From the NCBI RefSeq assembly GCF_003732275.1, contig NZ_MOBM01000038.1, forward strand, positions 1,144,679 through 1,208,678: DNA of 64,000 bases, read 5' to 3'. Of the stretch, positions 16,742 to 24,377 are shown in pieces. Both the position numbers and the translations under genes were made by a program. This DNA is from Pseudomonas frederiksbergensis. GTDB taxonomy: Bacteria; Pseudomonadota; Gammaproteobacteria; Pseudomonadales; Pseudomonadaceae. The stretch's first letter is position 1. Every line of letters starts with the position of its first letter. The notes below the pieces were generated by a model. That model did no database searches, had not been told where the DNA came from, and saw nothing but the letters and a program-made list of their open reading frames with translations.

Positions 16742-16840
16742 ACCTGTGGCGAGGGAGCTTGCTCCCGCTGGGGTGCGAAGCGCCCCCATGCAATCGACTG
16801 CTTCGCACTCGAATGGGAGCAAGCTCCCTCGCCACAGGTT
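16742..16840. repeat. Inverted REP-like doublet of a second family
   Basis: Outer words CCTGTGGCGAGGGAGCTTGC and the inverse GCAAGCTCCCTCGCCACAGG enclose a spacer with an inner TGCGAAGC/GCTTCGCA pair. The sequence differs from the main REPIN family. It lies exactly between two convergent genes and touches the stop of the GNAT-C39 gene, so it may serve as a terminator for both. Confidence 0.85.
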
Positions 16841-17937
16841 TACTGACGCCGATAGAGAATCACCGCAGCCCGCAGCTTGCCTCGCCCGAAACTGCACATT
16901 TTGTCGAATTCCCCATGGCTGACCGGCAAGTGCTGGCAATCTATCGACTGACGATGCTGGCTGTGATCCACATCCGGATCGTGCAGGTAGACGAACTCTT
17001 CATCGCAATCGGTGACGATCACCCAGTGCGGCGCCTTGGAACGGGTCAGGCGATAGCTGCTGATCAATACCAGCGGTTGTCCGCCATCGTGCAGTAACCG
17101 TGGCAGATCCAGTGGTCCGCCGATCATTCGCTCCACGTCGGTGGCTTGCAACTGCGCCGTGAACTCCTCGTGTACCAGGCGCATTACGTCTTTTTTATGC
17201 GCATCGCGCACGCCGTCGAGGAACAGCGGCCCGGCCATGCTCAGTTGCAGCCGCACCCGAAAGCCACGCCGCCATGCTGCCAGCGCCATACCTTGAGGGC
17301 TGCAGCCTCCGTGGCCAGACGTCATGAACACCGTGGTCGCCTCGCGCCAGATTTGCAGTTCTTCGCCGCGCTCCAGCGCTCGATCGTCTTGCAGTGCGCC
17401 CATGGCCATCAGCAGGCAGGCCGGGCCACAGGTGAACTCGGTGGTCTGCGGGTAGTAAGGCACCTTGATGTTGCGTGAGTCGCGGTGCTGGAGGATACGT
17501 TTTTCCAATCGCAGCGCGTCGGCATGGTCCTGGTAATAGTCGTGAATCCGCGCGAAACGCCGGTAGCCGTTGCGCTCATACAGAGCAATCGCCGTCGGAT
17601 TGTCGATGCGCACTTCCAGCCGCAGGTAGGCGCAGTCATGCTCAATGGCGCAAGCCTCGACACGTTCGAGCAATTGCTTGCCCAGTCCACTGCCGCGAGC
17701 ATCAAGGGCGATCGCAATCGAGTATAGGCGCGCCAATGAAGTGCCCCGGTGAAACAGTACCACCGCATAGCCCACTAATTGCTCGCCACGTTGGGCCACC
17801 AACAGTTGTCCGTGAGCCCGAATGATCATCCATTGAAAACTGCGACTGTTGAGCCGGTCCGTGATGAAACATTGCTGTTCGAGTGCCAGCAGTGCCGGTA
17901 TGTCTTCAACTACCGCCAAGCGAAAAACAGGATTCAT
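16840..17937 (-). CDS. GNAT acetyltransferase fused to C39-like peptidase
   Basis: A 365-residue two-domain protein. Residues 1-150 form a GNAT domain with the acetyl-CoA loop DARGSGLGKQLL; residues 155-365 form a papain-like C39-type cysteine peptidase with the Cys box EFTCGPACLLMAMG, the His box APHWVIVTD and the Asp in LHDPDV. All three catalytic residues are present. This fusion is known to occur beside RimK-like ATP-grasp ligases carrying the RLAN N-terminal domain, and comparative genomics has proposed that such sets make and trim or acetylate small peptides. It is divergent from that ligase here, with 92 bp between starts. The substrate is unknown. Confidence 0.85.
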   Translation of the reverse strand: MNPVFRLAVVEDIPALLALEQQCFITDRLNSRSFQWMIIRAHGQLLVAQRGEQLVGYAVVLFHRGTSLARLYSIAIALDARGSGLGKQLLERVEACAIEHDCAYLRLEVRIDNPTAIALYERNGYRRFARIHDYYQDHADALRLEKRILQHRDSRNIKVPYYPQTTEFTCGPACLLMAMGALQDDRALERGEELQIWREATTVFMTSGHGGCSPQGMALAAWRRGFRVRLQLSMAGPLFLDGVRDAHKKDVMRLVHEEFTAQLQATDVERMIGGPLDLPRLLHDGGQPLVLISSYRLTRSKAPHWVIVTDCDEEFVYLHDPDVDHSQHRQSIDCQHLPVSHGEFDKMCSFGRGKLRAAVILYRRQ

Positions 17938-17945
17938 ATGACCGC

Positions 17946-17985
17946 CGTAAAAGTTGCGTAACGAAACGGGACTTTCGTAAAAGTT
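17946..17985. promoter_or_regulatory. Direct repeats in the GNAT-C39/ATP-grasp divergent promoter
   Basis: The 10-mer CGTAAAAGTT occurs at 17946-17955 and again at 17976-17985, exactly 30 bp apart (about three helical turns), inside the 92-bp gap between two divergent start codons. A regulator binding tandem sites could control both arms. Confidence 0.4.
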
Positions 17986-18029
17986 CGTGCTTAATAGGAA
18001 AGGTCTTGTTCTTCAATGGATCAATCACT

Positions 18030-19616
18030 ATGTCAGCGGTACAAGGTCATTGGCGCGAAGTATCTGAGCAAACGTTACCGGCAGCAATAACTTCTGCAAA
18101 CTATTTAAATGGCTCGATCAGAACTTCCAGCCAGTTGACGATCATCGTCGAACGCAAGGAAGACTGGGCCTCTTACTTTCCCAGTGAAGACATCGTCACC
18201 GCCCAGGAATACCTCGAACAGACCCGCGACAACGAGCAGGGCAAGCGGGTTCAGGTGATCAACCTGTGCCGCAGCTACAAGTACCTCGGGCACGGTTATT
18301 ACTGCTCGCTGCTGGCCGAAGCGCGGGGGCACAAGGTTATTCCGTCGGTGCGGACCATCAGCGAACTGACCCGCAAATCCCTGTATGGCCTGGCCCTGGA
18401 TGATCTGGATAAAACCCTGGAAAAAGCCCTCAGTAATCACCTTTACAGCGATACCGAAGGGTTTACCCTGACACTGTACTTCGGCAAAACCTCTATTGAG
18501 CCATTACAGGATCTGGCTCGACAGTTGTTCGAGGTTTTTCCTTGTCCGATATTGCTGGTTGAGTTTCGTCAAACTAATGGTTGGCACATCGAAGGTGTAA
18601 AGTTTGGCGCCTTGCATAAGTTGCGTGAAGATCAGGAAGATCAGTTCGCTAATGCACTTGACAGTTTCAGTCGCAAGATCTGGCGCATGCCGCGCTCCAG
18701 GCGATTGGCCCGTTATGACCTGGCCATTCTGCACGATCCGCAAGAAGCATTACCGCCGTCCAATCCCAAGGCTTTGGACAACTTCGTCAGGGTCGGCAAG
18801 ACACTGGGCATCGACGTCGAGCTGATTGAACGCAAGGACTACGCCCGAATCGCCGAGTACGACGCGCTCCTGATCCGCGAGACAACGAGCGTCGACAACC
18901 ACACCTACCGCTTCGCCAAAAAAGCCGAGAGCGAAGGTTTGGTGGTGATGGATGACCCGGCGTCGATCCTTCGCTGCACCAACAAGGTTTATCTGACTGA
19001 TTTGCTCAAGAGCCATCAGCTGGGCATGCCCGCCACTGAAATCCTCTACAAGGAACGACCGGAAGATTTCGAGCGGGTAGGCGAGCGTCTGGGGTTTCCA
19101 CTGGTGCTGAAGATCCCCGACGGTTGTTTCTCAAAGGGCGTCATCAAGGTCCAAAGCCAGCAAGCCTTGCTTGAAGCCACCGCTGAACTGTTCGAACACT
19201 CGGTGTTGCTGCTGGCCCAGGAATTCTTCTACACCGAATACGACTGGCGCATTGGCGTGCTCAACCGCAAACCGATCTTTGCCTGCCAGTACTTCATGTC
19301 CAAGGGCCATTGGCAGATCTACAACCATAAGGCCAAAGGCCAGGACATCAACGGCGAATGCCGCACCCTGGCGGTTCACGAAGCACCGCGAGCGGTGGTT
19401 GAACTGGCGGTGAAAACCGCGAATCTCATCGGCGATGGTCTCTACGGCGTCGACCTCAAACAGTCCGGCGACAAAGTGGTGGTGATCGAAGTCAACGACA
19501 ACCCGAACATGGACGCCGGCATCGAAGACGCCTACTTGCAGGACGATTTGTATTCCTTGGTGCTGGAAGAGTTTGTCCGTCGGCTGGAGCTCAAACGCCG
19601 CGGTCAGGCCTGGTGA
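18030..19616 (+). CDS. RimK-like ATP-grasp ligase with N-terminal RLAN domain
   Basis: A 528-residue protein, far longer than RimK itself (about 300). The first 240 residues match the RimK-like ATP-grasp N-terminal (RLAN) region, with VINLCRSYKYLGHGYYCSLL near residue 75. The C-terminal half is an ATP-grasp fold: SILRCTNKVYLTDLL near 314, the glycine-rich FPLVLKIPDGCFSKGV near 358 and the metal-binding IEVNDNPNMDAG near 490. ATP-grasp ligases of this group join amino acids to peptides or proteins through acylphosphates. I chose the ATG at 18030; the open frame upstream overlaps the divergent gene. It is followed seven bases later by the CorA-like gene. Confidence 0.88.
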   Translation: MSAVQGHWREVSEQTLPAAITSANYLNGSIRTSSQLTIIVERKEDWASYFPSEDIVTAQEYLEQTRDNEQGKRVQVINLCRSYKYLGHGYYCSLLAEARGHKVIPSVRTISELTRKSLYGLALDDLDKTLEKALSNHLYSDTEGFTLTLYFGKTSIEPLQDLARQLFEVFPCPILLVEFRQTNGWHIEGVKFGALHKLREDQEDQFANALDSFSRKIWRMPRSRRLARYDLAILHDPQEALPPSNPKALDNFVRVGKTLGIDVELIERKDYARIAEYDALLIRETTSVDNHTYRFAKKAESEGLVVMDDPASILRCTNKVYLTDLLKSHQLGMPATEILYKERPEDFERVGERLGFPLVLKIPDGCFSKGVIKVQSQQALLEATAELFEHSVLLLAQEFFYTEYDWRIGVLNRKPIFACQYFMSKGHWQIYNHKAKGQDINGECRTLAVHEAPRAVVELAVKTANLIGDGLYGVDLKQSGDKVVVIEVNDNPNMDAGIEDAYLQDDLYSLVLEEFVRRLELKRRGQAW

Positions 19617-19623
19617 GCGGCCG

Positions 19624-20547
19624 ATGATCAAGAGTTTTGAGCTGAGCCACGGCGCCCTGCAAGCGGTCGAACGGCTAGACGCCGACGTGATGCTATTCAG
19701 TAACCCCGATGCGGCCGAACGGGATCTGTTGCACAGCCATTTCAAGCTCGATGAACACGCTCTGGCCTCGGCCCTGGACCCCGACGAGGTGTCGCGCATC
19801 GAGTTCCACCCCGACAACCTGTTCCTGATCTGGAAGCGTCCGAAAAACTACTCAGGTGGTGGTAGCCTGTCCTTCGAAGTGTCGTCCTGTGGCTTGCTGT
19901 TTTCCCCGGGGCGTCTGCTAGTGATCGCCACCGACGACTCGCCGCTCAGCGGCCTCGGCACGCGGCAGTCACTGAAGACGCCACTGGATGTGTTGCTCGA
20001 CCTGTTGTTCAACAACATTCACCACTATCTGGGGCACCTCAAGGTGATCAAGATGGTTGCCCGGGAGTTGCAGCAGAAATTCAATGCCTCGATGCAGAAC
20101 CAGCATCTGATCCAAATGTTCAACCTCAGCGAAAGCCTGATCTATTACATCAACGCCATTCACAGCAATGGCGCGGTCCTGACCCGGCTGCGTAATCATG
20201 CGGCAAAGGAACACTTCAGCGTTGAAGCCATTGGTTTAATCGACGATCTGATCATCGAAAATAACCAGTGCTACAAACAGGCGGAAATCTACTCCACGGT
20301 GTTCTCCGGGCTGATCGATGCGCGGGGCAATCTGATGAACAACAGCATGAATAACCTGCTGCGCAAACTGACGTTGATCAACGTGGTGTTTCTGCCGTTG
20401 AACCTGATTGCGAGCATTGGCGGCATGTCCGAGTTCAGCATGATGACCGCCGGCACGCCGTGGTGGGTTTCCTATCCGTTGTTTCTGACGGCGATGATGC
20501 TGGGGGCGGGGGGGATGGTGATTGGCCTCAAGCGCCTGGCGAGGTGA
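19624..20547 (+). CDS. CorA/ZntB-like membrane protein with altered GMN motif
   Basis: A 307-residue CorA-superfamily protein: a cytoplasmic alpha/beta domain (residues 1-150), a long helix, then two C-terminal transmembrane helices (about residues 243-265 and 277-300). The loop after the first helix reads GGMSEF, where Mg2+ channels have the GMN signature. ZntB and other distant members tolerate changes here, so ion selectivity is uncertain. Its start lies seven bases after the ATP-grasp ligase, so the two are surely co-transcribed, which is unusual for a housekeeping metal transporter and suggests a role in the same pathway. Confidence 0.82.
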   Translation: MIKSFELSHGALQAVERLDADVMLFSNPDAAERDLLHSHFKLDEHALASALDPDEVSRIEFHPDNLFLIWKRPKNYSGGGSLSFEVSSCGLLFSPGRLLVIATDDSPLSGLGTRQSLKTPLDVLLDLLFNNIHHYLGHLKVIKMVARELQQKFNASMQNQHLIQMFNLSESLIYYINAIHSNGAVLTRLRNHAAKEHFSVEAIGLIDDLIIENNQCYKQAEIYSTVFSGLIDARGNLMNNSMNNLLRKLTLINVVFLPLNLIASIGGMSEFSMMTAGTPWWVSYPLFLTAMMLGAGGMVIGLKRLAR

Positions 20548-20568
20548 CTTTGGCGGCTGTCAGATTGC

Positions 20569-20661
20569 CTTCGCGAGCAGGCTCGCTCCCACATTTTGAT
20601 CTGGGTGCCCAACTTTCGAGTCCGGAACAGCCCCCTGTGGGAGCGAGCCTGCTCGCGATAG
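20569..20661. repeat. REPIN
   Basis: Inverted REP words with a 48-base spacer, between the CorA-like gene and the frameshifted DUF2834 gene on the opposite strand. Confidence 0.9.
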
Positions 20662-20688
20662 CCATCTCAAAATCAGACAAAATCTGGA

Positions 20689-21020
20689 TCATGCTTGTTG
20701 AGTGGCATCGATGGAGTTCTTGCGGCATTGAAGACCCCGCACCACCAGATACAACAACGGCCCGACAGACACAAAAATCGCCGTCACCAACAAATAAGGA
20801 ACCACCGACAACCCCGACTGCCCACGCTTGCGCGCATCCTGGTACATCCAGATACCGGCAAGTGTCGCCAACAGGTACAAAACAATCACCACCTGCGCAG
20901 TATCGGGCCGCGACATCAGGCTGATGCCGAAGTCGAGCAACGACTGCTCGGCCTGCAGCCCGAAACGGTGTAGCCGGCGAAGGCGATCAGGGCAATGAGG
21001 GGCAGGGCGACAGACTTCAT
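20689..21020 (-). pseudogene. DUF2834-like membrane protein, frameshifted
   Basis: Translation from the ATG at 21020 gives a hydrophobic N-terminus (MKSVALPLIALIAFAGYTVS) that runs off into nonsense, while a second frame continues LQAEQSLLDFGISLMSR and the DUF2834 core (GIWMYQDARKRG, then VSVGPLLYLVVRGL). Adding one base to the CCC run at 20959-20961 (GGG to GGGG on the coding strand) joins the two into a single protein of about 110 residues. This is either a real single-base frameshift or a homopolymer error. The reading starting at 20940 alone would lack the first transmembrane helix. The function of DUF2834 is unknown. Confidence 0.65.
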
Positions 21021-21118
21021 GGTTTCCTTCCTTGGGACAATGAGCAGAATCGCCAGCCTACAGCGGCTCTTGAAAATTGGCCATTGACTTGCCATCAGCC
21101 TCCGGCTAATTTCCAGCC

Positions 21119-21184
21119 ATGACTTCCACCGTATTGCGCTGCCAGCCAAGCATTATTACCGCCATTCCTTATTTGGCGGGCTAG
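21119..21184 (+). CDS. Putative Ile/Thr-rich leader peptide (attenuator)
   Basis: A 21-codon frame, MTSTVLRCQPSIITAIPYLA plus G, containing three Ile and three Thr codons, including the run Ile-Ile-Thr-Ala-Ile at 21152-21166. Its stop codon (21182-21184) adjoins GGCGGG at 21175-21180, which can pair with CCCGCC at 21205-21210, the 5' arm of the following terminator. That gives mutually exclusive antiterminator and terminator structures, the logic of amino-acid attenuation, upstream of a threonine dehydratase. There is no clear ribosome-binding site, and the mapped -10 would place the transcript start near the ATG, so translation might be leaderless. This is an inference from sequence only. 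Confidence 0.45.
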   Translation: MTSTVLRCQPSIITAIPYLAG

Positions 21185-21202
21185 CTCACGACTGCAGCAC
21201 CC

Positions 21203-21226
21203 AACCCGCCCTAGAGGCGGGTTTTT
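21203..21226 (+). terminator. Attenuator-type terminator
   Basis: AACCCGCC at 21203-21210, a CTAGA loop and GGCGGGTT at 21216-21223, followed by T residues. No complete plus-strand gene ends just before it, so it most likely belongs to the leader of the downstream dehydratase gene. Confidence 0.7.
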
Positions 21227-21271
21227 ACTTTCTGTCTTCTGGGTTTTGAGCTTACCGGATGCACGCAACCG

Positions 21272-21346
21272 GTGTAGGAGCTGCCGAAGGCTGCGATCTT
21301 TTGATCTTGAAAAGCAAAGATCGCAGCCTTCGGCAGCTCCTACACC
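21272..21346. repeat. Inverted repeat of the GCAGCCTTCGGCAG family
   Basis: TGTAGGAGCTGCCGAAGGCT, then GCGATCTTTTGATC, faces its reverse complement across a short spacer. The same family recurs near 35.1, 45.1 and 48.5 kb. It separates the attenuator-like leader from the dehydratase start. Confidence 0.88.
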
Positions 21347-21379
21347 GACCGCGTAAACCCGGATACCAAGGAGACGATC

Positions 21380-22393
21380 ATGAGCAGCACCCCCGCCCAG
21401 CAGAGCTTGCTTGAGCACTACGTGAAAAAAATCCTCGCCGCGCCGGTTTACGAACTCGCCGTGCGCACGCCGCTGCAAGCGGCACCGGCATTATCCGAGG
21501 CGTTGGGCAATCAGATACTGCTCAAGCGTGAAGACTTGCAACCGACGTTTTCCTTCAAGATCCGCGGCGCTTACAACAAACTGGTGAACCTCAGCGACGA
21601 ACAGAAAGCTCGCGGCGTGATCACTGCCTCGGCTGGCAATCATGCCCAAGGCGTAGCGTTGGCGGCCCGCGAGTTGGGGGTCGCCGCAACCATTGTCATG
21701 CCCTGCACGACACCGGAATTGAAGGTGCATGGGGTTCGCAGCCGAGGAGCGGATGCAGTGCTGCATGGCGAGAGTTTTCCGTTTGCCCTGGAGTACGCGC
21801 TGGACCTGGCACGGCAAACCGGTCGCACCTTTGTCTCGCCTTTCGACGATCCGGACGTGATCGCCGGACAGGGCACCGTCGCCATGGAAATCCTTCGCCA
21901 GCACCAAGGGCCGCTGGACGCGATCTTCGTTCCGGTGGGCGGGGGTGGCTTGATCGCCGGTATCGCCGCGTACGTCAAATACCTGCGCCCTGAAGTCCGG
22001 ATCATCGGCGTCGAGTCGGAGCATTCCGCCTGTTTGCAGGCTGCATTGAAGGCCGGCGAACGGGTCGTGCTGCCAACTGTCGGCACCTTCGCCGATGGTG
22101 TGGCCGTCGCTGAAATCGGGGCTTATGGTTTTGAGGTCTGCCGGTTTTGCGTCGATGAGGTGATGACCGTCAGCAACGACGAACTCTGCGCCGCCATCAA
22201 GAATATCTACGACGATACCCGCTCGATCACCGAACCTTCCGGCGCATTGGCCGTGGCCGGGATCAAGCAGTACGTGGCACGAACCAGCGCCCGTGGTCAG
22301 ACCCTGGTGGCCATCGATTCCGGAGCGAACATCAATTTCGACAGTTTGCGGTACGTGGCCGAGCGCGCAGCGTTGAGCGGCGTGTCGGCGTGA
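21380..22393 (+). CDS. Threonine dehydratase, catalytic domain only
   Basis: A 337-residue PLP enzyme of fold type II. The PLP lysine lies in PTFSFKIRGAYNKL (near residue 58), the phosphate loop is GGGGLIAG (near 190) and the C-terminal serine box is SGANINFD. The catalytic core resembles biosynthetic IlvA, but the C-terminal ACT-like regulatory domain (about 180 residues) is missing, so feedback control by isoleucine at the protein level is unlikely. It converts threonine to 2-oxobutanoate, or may act on serine or hydroxyaspartate. The leader upstream could provide control by attenuation. The start follows an AAGGAGACGATC ribosome site. Confidence 0.85.
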   Translation: MSSTPAQQSLLEHYVKKILAAPVYELAVRTPLQAAPALSEALGNQILLKREDLQPTFSFKIRGAYNKLVNLSDEQKARGVITASAGNHAQGVALAARELGVAATIVMPCTTPELKVHGVRSRGADAVLHGESFPFALEYALDLARQTGRTFVSPFDDPDVIAGQGTVAMEILRQHQGPLDAIFVPVGGGGLIAGIAAYVKYLRPEVRIIGVESEHSACLQAALKAGERVVLPTVGTFADGVAVAEIGAYGFEVCRFCVDEVMTVSNDELCAAIKNIYDDTRSITEPSGALAVAGIKQYVARTSARGQTLVAIDSGANINFDSLRYVAERAALSGVSA

Positions 22394-22415
22394 GGGGGGC
22401 TCAGATGTTAGGAAC

Positions 22416-22721
22416 TCAGGCCAGCAGCGGACGCAAAAAGGTCCGCTCGTAGCTCACAATGAACTTCTTCTCGACCAACAAGGCCACCAGTTCCGTGCTT
22501 TCTGGGTCGGTCATCGCAATATGTCGGTAGCTTTCGTAGTCCGCCAGTGACGGAAAACTGAACAGGCAGTAGGCGATATTGCTCGCGCCCTCGGAAGGCA
22601 GGAAATACCCGTGGTGAGTACCGCCCAAACGTTCGACGATGCCGAGCCAGGCTTTGGCGTAGGCTTCGAATTCGGTCAGTTGATAGGGGTCGATCACATA
22701 TTTGACGTGACAGGTAATCAA
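22416..22721 (-). CDS. NIPSNAP family protein
   Basis: A 101-residue ferredoxin-like protein of the NIPSNAP/dimeric alpha-beta barrel group, with CHVKYVIDPYQLTEFEAYAK at the N-terminus and HHGYFLPSEG then SFPSLADYESYR in the middle. The best start is a TTG at 22721, placed six to nine bases after GGAGCTCCCACC; this gives the usual family length, and the longer open frame upstream is unlike the family. The molecular function is not established. Confidence 0.85.
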   Translation of the reverse strand: MITCHVKYVIDPYQLTEFEAYAKAWLGIVERLGGTHHGYFLPSEGASNIAYCLFSFPSLADYESYRHIAMTDPESTELVALLVEKKFIVSYERTFLRPLLA

Positions 22722-22752
22722 GGTGGGAGCTCCTATGGGCGTGATGGACCGG

Positions 22753-23235
22753 TTATTCCTGAACGGCTTTCTCGACATGGCTCGACGCTGACCAGATCCG
22801 GTAGCGCACTTCGACGTCTTTGGGCACGTAGAGCACGATCGGCAGCTTGCTGTTGTAACGCAGCCTGAAACCGTCACCGACCACCGGTACGAAGTCCTTT
22901 TTGCTCTTGCCATCGGGGCAGGCCATCAGCGTGCTCATCGGGCCGGTGACTTTTTCCAGCCGGTAAAACGGGTAACCCCAACCCTCAAGGTTCTTTTCCT
23001 CAAGCCTGCCGCCCAGGCGCTGACGGTTGCAGTCTACGGTCAGGGTCTTGCCGGCAAGAATCTCGACTTGATAGCCGTCTTCCTGTTGTTGCGGGGCGAG
23101 GTGAATGACCTGGCGGGTAAAACCGCTCTCGGGCTTGGGATACGGCGCGACGTCTTCGAGTGTTGCGGCGTGGGCTGCGGACGACAGAACGGCAACTATC
23201 AGCCCGACGGTCGTGTTAAAGGGCAAAGCACCCAT
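22753..23235 (-). CDS. eco: Ecotin, periplasmic serine protease inhibitor
   Basis: A 160-residue protein with a signal peptide (VGLIVAVLSSAAHA) and the ecotin fold. Diagnostic motifs are VDCNRQRLGG, LEGWGYPFYRLEKV and LRYNSKLPIVLYVPKDVEVRYR (split here as LRYNSKLPIV and VEVRYR). The reactive loop reads GPMSTLMAC, keeping the P1 Met of E. coli ecotin and the flanking Cys that forms a disulfide. Ecotin dimers block trypsin-like and elastase-like proteases, including host neutrophil elastase. The ATG at 23235 is preceded by AAGGAGGCATC, an excellent ribosome site. Confidence 0.95.
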   Translation of the reverse strand: MGALPFNTTVGLIVAVLSSAAHAATLEDVAPYPKPESGFTRQVIHLAPQQQEDGYQVEILAGKTLTVDCNRQRLGGRLEEKNLEGWGYPFYRLEKVTGPMSTLMACPDGKSKKDFVPVVGDGFRLRYNSKLPIVLYVPKDVEVRYRIWSASSHVEKAVQE

Positions 23236-23622
23236 GATGCCTCCTTGCGTGTGTGTGGGGTCAGCGGATACTGAATGGATGGACCGCATTCTTACTACCG
23301 TCCTCAGCCAATGCAAACCCGACATCGTGGGGTATGCAAAATGCAGGTTTTGAAACAGTCCTTTCTTGCATTTTGCACGAGTCGCTTTATAGCCACCCCC
23401 GCCAATCCTTGATTCGCCGACGAGGTGCAGAGCGAAATTCTGGGCATGTTTTATGCTGAAGCTGTCTTGAGCTGACCGCGATCCCTGTTGAGTCAGCGCT
23501 GAAACAAGAAAACGGTCGGACGTTGGAACGATGAAACCCGCACGGACGAAAAGAACGGGCGATCTGAGCTCCGACCGACATTGATTTTTGATTGGCAATC
23601 TCACAATACCGAGAGGGTGGCC

Positions 23623-23892
23623 ATGTTTCTTTCTGCCTTGGAACTACGCAATATCGTTGAAAGCAGTTTTCTTCCGAAACGCTGCCAATGCACGCTGTCG
23701 CCGGACCTGTCGATGACCGTCAAGGTGTATTCGGACAGCGAGACTGACCATCTCGACCTGTTCGTCACCGGCATAGACGCCCATCACCTCAACGGGTGTC
23801 GGGAAATCAATAATCTGATAGCCGAGTTACGCACCGACCTTGCGCACAATGCGCACAGCCAGCTGTTGCACCCGACGTCAAAAGCCCATTAA
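23623..23892 (+). CDS. DUF1652 protein
   Basis: An 89-residue soluble protein of the Pseudomonas-restricted DUF1652 family, with FLSALELRNIVESSFLPKRC at the N-terminus and the cysteine-containing strand CTLSPDLSMTVKVY following. The function is unknown. The start at 23623 lies after GAGAGGGTGGCC. Its stop codon overlaps the stop of the convergent membrane-protein gene by four bases. Confidence 0.85.
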   Translation: MFLSALELRNIVESSFLPKRCQCTLSPDLSMTVKVYSDSETDHLDLFVTGIDAHHLNGCREINNLIAELRTDLAHNAHSQLLHPTSKAH

Positions 23893-24287
23893 CCGGCAGT
23901 TTCACCCAGTTCGAGCGACACGCGCCGGGTCTGGATAAACCCCAGACCCAGTGCCAGCTCTACCACTATCGCCAGCAAAATACCCGGCCCGGCATGACCA
24001 TTGAGCCATTCGCCGAAGCCCAGTGCTGCCAAACCGAAACACCCCACCATAAAGCCGCTGCACATCGCGCTTCGCGCCACCGAGGGCGGGGCCTGCCGAA
24101 CAAGATAAAACATCACCCCCAACGCGCCGAACAGCACCGCACTGCGCCTGGCAACAAACCCCGCCGCGGACGAATACTCGATACTCCAGATTGCCAGCAA
24201 CCCTTGCGGCATCAAACCCCAAGCCAGCGCCAGCAGAAAACAAAGGGCGGCGGTGAATGTCGACAGCGTGCGAAACGAGAACTGCAT
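23889..24287 (-). CDS. Small four-helix membrane protein, unknown function
   Basis: A 132-residue protein with four predicted transmembrane helices and little else; LLAIWSIEYSSAAGFVARR and GFGEWLNGHAGP are polar connectors. I do not recognise the family with certainty. The ATG at 24287 removes a short hydrophilic extension and follows a GAAAGGATTCGTC-like ribosome site. It is convergent with the DUF1652 gene with overlapping stops. Confidence 0.7.
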   Translation of the reverse strand: MQFSFRTLSTFTAALCFLLALAWGLMPQGLLAIWSIEYSSAAGFVARRSAVLFGALGVMFYLVRQAPPSVARSAMCSGFMVGCFGLAALGFGEWLNGHAGPGILLAIVVELALGLGFIQTRRVSLELGETAG

Positions 24288-24377
24288 GACGAATCCTTTC
24301 GGCAGTGAGGGGGACGCCAAAGCATAGCGTCAGAATCCTCACAGGCCTACCGCCAGGCACCGAATCAGAATCTTCTG

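Larger units (their letters stand above)
21021..21379. other. Leader region between DUF2834 gene and threonine dehydratase
   Basis: Holds a possible promoter (TTGACT at 21084, TAATTT at 21107), a 21-codon leader frame, an attenuator-like hairpin with T-run at 21203-21226, and a repeat of the GCAGCCTTCGGCAG family at 21272-21346. Confidence 0.5.

Noticed and set aside
21095..21478. A 127-residue minus-strand frame opposite the leader and dehydratase start
   Set aside because: Runs through a terminator and a repeat element on the other strand; no protein features.
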